Shown: in pieces, positions 58,904 to 64,000 of the stretch | Position numbering within the stretch: the stretch's first letter is position 1 | Layout: each line of letters starts with the position of its first letter | DNA from: G025836975 sp048751585 | GTDB taxonomy: Bacteria > Pseudomonadota > Gammaproteobacteria > Burkholderiales > Burkholderiaceae_B | Reading direction: 5' to 3' | Assembly: GCF_048751585.1 (NCBI RefSeq) | Contig: NZ_JAZHOB010000002.1 | Location: 372,001-436,000, forward strand | Length of the DNA stretch: 64,000 nt | Translations under genes and position numbers: made by a program | The notes under the pieces: generated by a model | Databases searched by the model: none | Told to the model about the DNA's origin: nothing | What the model saw: the letters and a program-made list of their open reading frames with translations, nothing else

Positions 58904-59758
58904 TCAATCGTCCAGCTGGCCCAGCATCTGGACACCGGCATGCGCGCCGAAGCGCTCGCAGGCGATGTTAAGGCGCTGGACCGCGAAGTTCAGGAACTGG
59001 GAAGGTCTTTGCTGCAGCTCGGCTTCGGCTTGCGCCAGACGCAAATCCTTGCGCAACAAGCCTAGCGTGAACGTGATTTCGCCGCTGCCGGCCATCATGC
59101 GTTCGGCATACGAATTGAACAGCAAGCCCGACGCGGTGCCCGTGCCCAGCGCGGAGGTCAACAGTCCGGTGTCAAAATGGCCGCCCCGAGCAAGCGCCAT
59201 GCCGTTTGCCAGGCCCAGGAAGGTTCCCGCGATGATGGTCTGGTTGACGAGCTTCATGCGATAGCCCGATCCGGCTTCTCCGCAATGAACGGCGCGCTGG
59301 CCCAATTGCGCCAACAGCGTCGCGCAGCGTTGGATATCTTGCGTGTCGCCGCCCACGAAGTGCGTCAGCGTACCTTTGGCGGCGCCGGCCACACCGCCGG
59401 TGACGGGCGCATCCAGAAATCGGGCGTGCCGCTGCTCCAGAGCCTTGCGGATGTCGGCGGCGATCGAGGGCGCGGCCGTGGTCATGTCGATGAACAAGGT
59501 GTCGGGCTGGATGCCTTGCGTCATGTCGCTATAGACGCTTTCGACATCGCGGGTGTCGCCCAGTATGGTAAAGACCGTGCGCGACCGTTGGGCGAGCTCG
59601 ATCAGGTCGGTGGCGATTTTTGCCCCTTGCTGGCGCAGGGCCAGCGTTTGCTGGGGATTGCGCGCCCAGACATGCAAGGGGTGTCCGGCATGCAACAGGC
59701 GCTGTGCCATGGGCAGGCCCATTTTTCCCAAGCCTACCCAGCCGATGGTGTCTTGCAT
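58904..59758 (-). CDS. 3-hydroxyisobutyrate dehydrogenase-family NAD(P) oxidoreductase
   Basis: A 284-residue beta-hydroxyacid dehydrogenase with the nucleotide motif GWVGLGKMGLPMAQRLL, substrate loop DAPVTGGVAGAAKGTL, and catalytic Lys in GYRMKLVNQ. It oxidises a 3-hydroxyacid or reduces a semialdehyde. AAGGAG precedes the ATG at 59758. A Bug receptor gene lies 89 bases upstream on the same strand, so it may act on the imported acid. Confidence 0.92.
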   Translation of the reverse strand: MQDTIGWVGLGKMGLPMAQRLLHAGHPLHVWARNPQQTLALRQQGAKIATDLIELAQRSRTVFTILGDTRDVESVYSDMTQGIQPDTLFIDMTTAAPSIAADIRKALEQRHARFLDAPVTGGVAGAAKGTLTHFVGGDTQDIQRCATLLAQLGQRAVHCGEAGSGYRMKLVNQTIIAGTFLGLANGMALARGGHFDTGLLTSALGTGTASGLLFNSYAERMMAGSGEITFTLGLLRKDLRLAQAEAELQQRPSQFLNFAVQRLNIACERFGAHAGVQMLGQLDD

Positions 59759-59833
59759 GATGGCTCCTTGCATGAGTGCTGCCGATTAAGGCCATGAAAC
59801 CATTGTAGAGGCGGCCTTCGCTTCCGCCAATGG

Positions 59834-59851
59834 GTAAAGGCGGGCCTTTAC
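59834..59851 (-). other. Hairpin at the end of the Bug gene
   Basis: GTAAAGGC-GG-GCCTTTAC is a perfect 8-2-8 inverted repeat that includes the Bug stop codon (59850-59848). It has no following T-tract. It may protect the receptor mRNA or partially terminate before the dehydrogenase gene. Confidence 0.45.
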
Positions 59852-60843
59852 TGCAGCCGGATATCGGCGCTGGAAACGACGTTGCGCCATTTCTTCAAGG
59901 AAGATGCCAGCGTGTCATCCAGGTCTTGCGGGGCGCCGCCCAGGACGATGGCACCCATGCCGGTCAGTTTTTGATTAAGGGCGGGATCATTCAGCGCGTC
60001 GTTCAGGGCCTTGTTTGCCTGTTCGATGATGTCCGGGGGCGTGCCTTTGGGCGCCAGCAGTGCGAGCCAGTGCGTGGCAAGCAGGCGGGGATGGCCCTGC
60101 TCGGCCATGGTCGGCACATCGGGCAAGGCGCTGGAACGGCTGGGGGCCATAATGCCCAGCGCCCGGACCTTGCCCGCCTTGATCTGGCTCTGGATGCCGG
60201 GAACCAGCTGGAACATGGACTGGATCTCGCCGGCAATCAGGTTGTTGGTGGCCAGTTCGGGCGAGCTATAGGGGACATGGACCATATTGGCATCGATGTC
60301 GTTCATGTATAGCTGGCCGGCCAGATGTGTGGAGCTGCCATTGCCGTTGGAGCCGAAGTTGACCTCGCCGGGATGGGTCTTGACGTAGTCGTTGAACTGG
60401 GCAAGGCTGCGCACAGGCAGGTCGCTGTTGACCACCAGGATATTCGGTATGTCCGCGATCAGCCCGATTGCCTGGAAGCTCTTTTGCGGGTCGAAAGGCA
60501 GATCCCTGAACACGTTTGGATTTACCGCCAGGGTGCCCGCACTCGACAGCAGCAAGCGGCTGCCATCGGCCGGAGCCCCGGCGACCATGCCGGCACCGGT
60601 GTTGCCGTTGGTGCCATACTGGTTTGCCACAACGAACTTGGCGTGAAGCTGGTTGTTCAGTTGCTCCGCGACCAGGCGCGCTATCGTGTCGTCAATGCTG
60701 CCCGCCGGTGCGGTTACGACGAGCTGCACGGCGTGGTCGTGAGGCGGCCAGGCCTCATGTGCCAGCGCGGCGGCGGTCAGCGTAAGGGTCAATACAGCGG
60801 TTTCGGCCAGACGGGTGCAGATTCTATGCATGGTTTGGTTCAT
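59848..60843 (-). CDS. Bug-family periplasmic solute-binding receptor, divergent member
   Basis: A 331-residue Bug/TctC receptor with a signal peptide (cleavage near AALA). The family scaffold is present (VQLVVTAPAGSIDDTIARLV, NANGNTGAG-like loop NGNTGAGMV, SSTHLAGQL, and MVHVPYSSPELA), but the usual PxxPGGxxD loop reads TAPAGSIDD and the HVPYKG motif reads HVPYSS. These changes at ligand-contacting loops suggest a different ligand from the other four receptors here. It precedes the hydroxyisobutyrate-type dehydrogenase. Confidence 0.9.
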   Translation of the reverse strand: MNQTMHRICTRLAETAVLTLTLTAAALAHEAWPPHDHAVQLVVTAPAGSIDDTIARLVAEQLNNQLHAKFVVANQYGTNGNTGAGMVAGAPADGSRLLLSSAGTLAVNPNVFRDLPFDPQKSFQAIGLIADIPNILVVNSDLPVRSLAQFNDYVKTHPGEVNFGSNGNGSSTHLAGQLYMNDIDANMVHVPYSSPELATNNLIAGEIQSMFQLVPGIQSQIKAGKVRALGIMAPSRSSALPDVPTMAEQGHPRLLATHWLALLAPKGTPPDIIEQANKALNDALNDPALNQKLTGMGAIVLGGAPQDLDDTLASSLKKWRNVVSSADIRLQ

Positions 60844-60917
60844 ACAAGGCGCTTGATGCCGATGCTTGCAGGAATTCGAAGTACAGAAGTTTACTGTAAT
60901 GCACCGGAGGCGGGATA

Positions 60918-61787
60918 CTAATACAGGTAAGGCTCTATTTCCCTGTAGTTTTCAATGACCAGTTGTTGGGCTTCCGGCTTGACCGATTGCTTGTAGGGAT
61001 CGATATCGAATGCCTGCAGAACGTAGACGACCTGAGACGCGCGCGTGGGAACATCCAGCGTACCGTCAGCCATGCCGTAATCATGCGCGATGATCTCTTG
61101 TTGCACGGGGCTGAGCCGCGTGTCGGGCGCCAGGCGAATAATGACCTCGGTATTCCATAAAACGTCTTCCGCCTTGGCGTTGGGGGAATCGCCTATGATT
61201 TCGGGCTGGCCGCGAAAGCGGCTCAGGACGAAGTCGCGGTAGCCGCGGTTTTTCTCGCAATAGGCGCGGACGTGCCAGCGCAGCGACGTGCAAACCAGCG
61301 TGTGCGGGGCTATGACGCGCGTCTCGGCAACGGGCGATGTCAATGATATGTAGCTTATTTCGACACGTTTCTGCTCTCTTGCCGCTTGGACCAGCGGGCG
61401 CAGTACCGTGGGATGGATATTGCGCAGCGGCACATGCAGGACTTCCGTGTTGGTGAATTCAAGGTCAAGCGCATCGAAAGTATGGCTGATATCCTTGTTG
61501 CGTCCCAGGATGTGCAGATACTCGTCGGCATTGCCCGTGGTCAGCCGCGGATGGAAATCCGGCGTCGGCTTGTAGCCTTTCAAGTGGCGGTCATACACCA
61601 GATTGCCGGGTGCGACGTCGCGCAGGTAGCAATTGATATCCTTCGATGCTTGCTGGCGGCCTATGCCCAGGCTATTGCATAAATGATTGGTCGTCAGGCG
61701 CCCCTCCCATTGAGCGATGATTTCAATCAATCGATAGCGCAGCAGAAGGTCCCAGCGCAACGGCCAGGGGGATTTTGTCTTGCTCAT
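60918..61787 (-). CDS. WYL-domain winged-helix regulator (CapW/BrxR-like)
   Basis: A 289-residue regulator: an N-terminal winged helix (RYRLIEIIAQWEGRLTTNHL, then SLGIGRQQASKDINCYL), a WYL domain (about 110-200, with RVEISYISL and RWHVRAYCEKNRGYRDFVL) and a C-terminal WCX-like part. The N-terminal arrangement and the sequence NLVYDRHLKGYKPTPDF recall CapW/BrxR, transcriptional repressors that guard phage-defence operons. Here no defence genes are adjacent; the divergent neighbour is rmuC. The ATG at 61787 follows GGCAGG. It may sense DNA damage or nucleic-acid ligands. Confidence 0.85.
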   Translation of the reverse strand: MSKTKSPWPLRWDLLLRYRLIEIIAQWEGRLTTNHLCNSLGIGRQQASKDINCYLRDVAPGNLVYDRHLKGYKPTPDFHPRLTTGNADEYLHILGRNKDISHTFDALDLEFTNTEVLHVPLRNIHPTVLRPLVQAAREQKRVEISYISLTSPVAETRVIAPHTLVCTSLRWHVRAYCEKNRGYRDFVLSRFRGQPEIIGDSPNAKAEDVLWNTEVIIRLAPDTRLSPVQQEIIAHDYGMADGTLDVPTRASQVVYVLQAFDIDPYKQSVKPEAQQLVIENYREIEPYLY

Positions 61788-61808
61788 GGGCCTGCCTGAA
61801 AAATGGAC

Positions 61809-61851
61809 GTATATATGTATACAGTATGGATATGTCATCAACGACGACATA
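61809..61851. promoter_or_regulatory. Inverted repeats between the WYL regulator and rmuC
   Basis: GTATA-TATG-TATAC (61809-61822) and TATGTC-N9-GACATA (61831-61851) are two dyads in the 148-base divergent region, which is AT-rich. They are candidate binding sites for the WYL regulator. Confidence 0.45.
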
Positions 61852-61935
61852 CTATACCTTCAACCCGGGCGGAACTTGAAAAAGATTAGGTCAACAACGC
61901 GATGGCGCGCCGCGGTATCGCTAAAGGAATAAGGT

Positions 61936-63480
61936 ATGGATCAATTACCCATGGATGCCGACAGCATATGGCTGCTGGTACTGGCCGTCGCGGCCGGTTT
62001 CATCATGGCGGCCATGTATTACCGCCGTCTTCTGGCACAGGCCCGCGATGGCATGACTGTCCTTCAGAACCTTGCCAAGCAGCGTGGCGAGATACTGACC
62101 GAGCTGCGCGCGGAACTGGATCAGGCCAAGAATCAGGTAATAGGCGTGGAATCGGAGAAAGTGCATATCGACCGTCAGTTGGCACGCAGCGAATCGACCG
62201 TTCAAAGCCTGCAGGAACGCCTGGAAGAAGCCCGCTTGAGCGTGACGGTCAAGGATGCCGATTTCCAGCTTTTGGCCCAGCGCTATGCGCAGTTGGACAA
62301 GGAGCTGGCCGAAATGCAGGCGGTGCATGCCGAAAGGCAGGCCAGTTTTCAGGAAATGAAAACCAGCTTCGAACAGTCCCGCGCCCAACTGAAAATGGAA
62401 TTCCAGAACCTGGCCAATCAGATACTCGAGGAAAAAGGCAAGACCTTCGCGCAAAATAGCCAGAGCTCCCTGGATGCATTGCTAAAACCCTTCCGTGAGC
62501 AGATCGACGGCTTCCAGCAGCGTGTGAACCAGGTGCATGACGAAACCTTGCGCGGCAATGTATCGCTGGGTTCCGAGATCAAGCGTGTGCTCGAAGTGGG
62601 CCTGAGGATAAGCGCCGAGGCCAATACCTTGGCCACCGCGCTTAAAGGCGACAAGAAGGCCACCGGTAATTGGGGCGAAGTGCAACTGGAGCGGACGCTG
62701 CAGCTGGCCGGCCTGGTCAAGGGCGATCATTACGAGTCGCAACCTCGCTTCAAGGATGAGCAGGGCAATAATCGGCAGCCCGATTTCGTGGTGAAGCTGC
62801 CCGACCAGAAGCACATCGTCATCGACAGTAAAGTGTCGCTGGTGGATTATGACCGCGCCATCGCCGCCGAAACCGAGGCCGAAATACGTGGGGCGCTGGA
62901 TGCGCACGTAAAAGCCGTGCGCAATCATATCGACGACCTGGCAAGAAAGGACTACAGCAATCTGATCGGCATGCGCAGCCCCAGCTTCGTCTTGATGTTC
63001 ATGCCTATCGAACCGGCTTATATCGAGGCCATGAAGCACAACAGGGAACTGTTCGACTACGGCTACCAGCGCAACGTCATCCTGGTATCGCATACGACCC
63101 TGATGCCCATATTGAAGACGGTCGCGAACCTGTGGATGGTGGCGCGCAGCAACGAGCAGGCGCACGAACTGAGTGCCCGAGCCGGCGAGATCTACAACCA
63201 GGTCGTCGTCGTGGCCGAGCGCCTGAAAAAGCTGGGCGAAACCCTGGACACCGTCAGCCGGCACTACAACAGCACGGTCACGGCCGTGGCCGGCCAGCAA
63301 GGCTTGTACGGCAAGGCATCACGCTTCAGCGAGCTGTCGTCCAAAGCCAACAGGACCATGCCGGCGCTGGAGCCGCTGCACGCCGATTTCGAAGGCGAAA
63401 GACTGGAGCTGATTGCCAGCGAGGCGGTGAAGCTGTCCGATGATGGTTCTGACGGCGATGCGAAGGGAATACAGGACTGA
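61936..63480 (+). CDS. rmuC: DNA recombination protein RmuC
   Basis: A 514-residue RmuC with an N-terminal membrane anchor (SIWLLVLAVAAGFIMAAMYY), a long coiled coil (about 30-170) and the conserved nuclease-like domain (GNWGEVQLERTLQLAGLVKG, then QPDFVVKLPDQKHIVIDSKVSLVDY, with the PD-(D/E)xK-type core). RmuC limits inversions and large DNA rearrangements. AAAGGAATAAGG precedes the ATG. It is divergent from the CapW/BrxR-like regulator, an unusual association. Confidence 0.95.
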   Translation: MDQLPMDADSIWLLVLAVAAGFIMAAMYYRRLLAQARDGMTVLQNLAKQRGEILTELRAELDQAKNQVIGVESEKVHIDRQLARSESTVQSLQERLEEARLSVTVKDADFQLLAQRYAQLDKELAEMQAVHAERQASFQEMKTSFEQSRAQLKMEFQNLANQILEEKGKTFAQNSQSSLDALLKPFREQIDGFQQRVNQVHDETLRGNVSLGSEIKRVLEVGLRISAEANTLATALKGDKKATGNWGEVQLERTLQLAGLVKGDHYESQPRFKDEQGNNRQPDFVVKLPDQKHIVIDSKVSLVDYDRAIAAETEAEIRGALDAHVKAVRNHIDDLARKDYSNLIGMRSPSFVLMFMPIEPAYIEAMKHNRELFDYGYQRNVILVSHTTLMPILKTVANLWMVARSNEQAHELSARAGEIYNQVVVVAERLKKLGETLDTVSRHYNSTVTAVAGQQGLYGKASRFSELSSKANRTMPALEPLHADFEGERLELIASEAVKLSDDGSDGDAKGIQD

Positions 63481-63562
63481 AGCGACGCAGGGGCTCGCGC
63501 CCCGCCGGATGTCTCATACACGTTAAGCTAACGTTTTCCCAAACTATTGGACTTCAACCTGT

Positions 63563-63973
63563 ATGGCACCCGAAAGCAAGACACCGCTACTTATCAACAA
63601 CCCATTCCTGGAGTGGATGGGCGTCACTCTGGTGAAGTGGTCGCCCGGCTATGCCGAGATGCATCTGCCGATGTCGACCCAACTGGGAAACCGGACGGGG
63701 CGGGTCCACGGCGGGGTCATATGCACCCTGCTGGATTCGGTGTCGGGTTATAGCGGACTGTATGCGGAGCCCGGAGAGCCGCCGCTGCGCAGCCTGACCT
63801 TGTCGCTGACCACCAACTTCATCGGCAGCGGCGAGGGCGAAATCCTGGTGGCGAAGGGGTACACCGAGCGCAAAGGGCGCAGCGTGTTCTTCACCCGCGC
63901 CGAGGTCTTGCTGGATGATTCCTTGTTGATGGCGACGGCGGTGGGCACGTTCAAGTATTCCCAGGCCAAATAA
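63563..63973 (+). CDS. PaaI-family hot-dog thioesterase
   Basis: A 136-residue hot-dog-fold thioesterase with the catalytic loop GRVHGGVICTLLDSVSGYSG, in which HGG and the following acidic residue define the active site. It hydrolyses an aryl- or acyl-CoA. It begins 82 bases after rmuC in the same direction. The last 27 bases of the window hold no further feature. Confidence 0.9.
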   Translation: MAPESKTPLLINNPFLEWMGVTLVKWSPGYAEMHLPMSTQLGNRTGRVHGGVICTLLDSVSGYSGLYAEPGEPPLRSLTLSLTTNFIGSGEGEILVAKGYTERKGRSVFFTRAEVLLDDSLLMATAVGTFKYSQAK

Positions 63974-64000
63974 GCGATGGCTTGATCGAATTTGCTCCTG

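Noticed and set aside
1..64000. tRNA, rRNA, CRISPR arrays, insertion sequences or phage genes
   Set aside because: None were recognised on either strand. No spaced identical repeats, transposase motifs or cloverleaf sequences were noticed, although short RNAs could be missed by eye.

Overview
The window is GC-rich beta-proteobacterial DNA. Its gene content points to the Alcaligenaceae (Bordetella/Achromobacter/Pusillimonas-like). It has five orphan periplasmic receptors of the Bug (tripartite tricarboxylate) family, many LysR, IclR and GntR regulators, a DUF4148 exported protein, and small catabolic operons for organic acids. This assignment is inferred from protein families, not from a database search. 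I see no rRNA or tRNA gene, CRISPR array, insertion sequence or phage module. The window reads as ordinary chromosome with a high density of accessory catabolic units.

Layout. 1-4990: a truncated ABC exporter, a DedA-rhodanese membrane protein, and an isochorismatase/pirin/LysR group. 5237-10583: a five-gene operon of RraA-like aldolase, IclR regulator, Bug receptor, a metallophosphoesterase fused to a large second domain, and a sugar-acid-type SDR. 10690-11982: a DUF445 gene broken by an in-frame TAG. 12163-16472: citryl-CoA-lyase-like protein, acyl-CoA ligase and Bug receptor, with a convergent IclR gene. 16539-20491: an alkylation-damage cluster with Ada boxes, holding a stand-alone methyltransferase, a 2OG-Fe(II) oxygenase, alkB, ada and a second, active-site-defective oxygenase paralogue. 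20586-23110: an SDR and an MFS exporter. 23158-26870: a second RraA + dehydrogenase + Bug unit under a divergent GntR regulator.

26975-34872: a flavin reductase, small membrane and exported proteins, a 7TMR-DISM histidine kinase without a partner regulator, and a TonB-dependent receptor. Between the last two lies a relic of a type I secreted protein that still has its terminator. 34929-41015: a TAXI-type TRAP transporter with LysR regulator, then an amidohydrolase and a Bug receptor. 41145-46486: panD, an amidase/DHDPS-family pair, a TerC protein, a hexad-repeat beta-helix protein and a DUF4148 protein. 46701-51287: two LysR genes, a Fur-boxed DUF2061 gene, DinB, slyX and a frameshifted MocR regulator. 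51407-58898: CMD protein, MFS, aldo/keto reductase, panB, LysR, and a flavoprotein with two AhpD/CMD-like proteins. 58904-63973: an HIBADH-type dehydrogenase with a Bug receptor, a CapW/BrxR-like WYL regulator divergent from rmuC, and a PaaI-type thioesterase.

The most notable signal is the Ada regulon. Three near-identical Ada boxes mark two transcription units that look like diverged copies of a methyltransferase + 2OG-oxygenase module. The Ada protein keeps only one of its four zinc-ligand cysteines, and one oxygenase has lost the Asp of its HxD iron motif. The RraA/phosphoesterase-fusion operon at 5237-10583 is the best candidate for an undescribed catabolic pathway. Three genes show decay: the DUF445 nonsense codon, the MocR frameshift and the secreted-protein relic.
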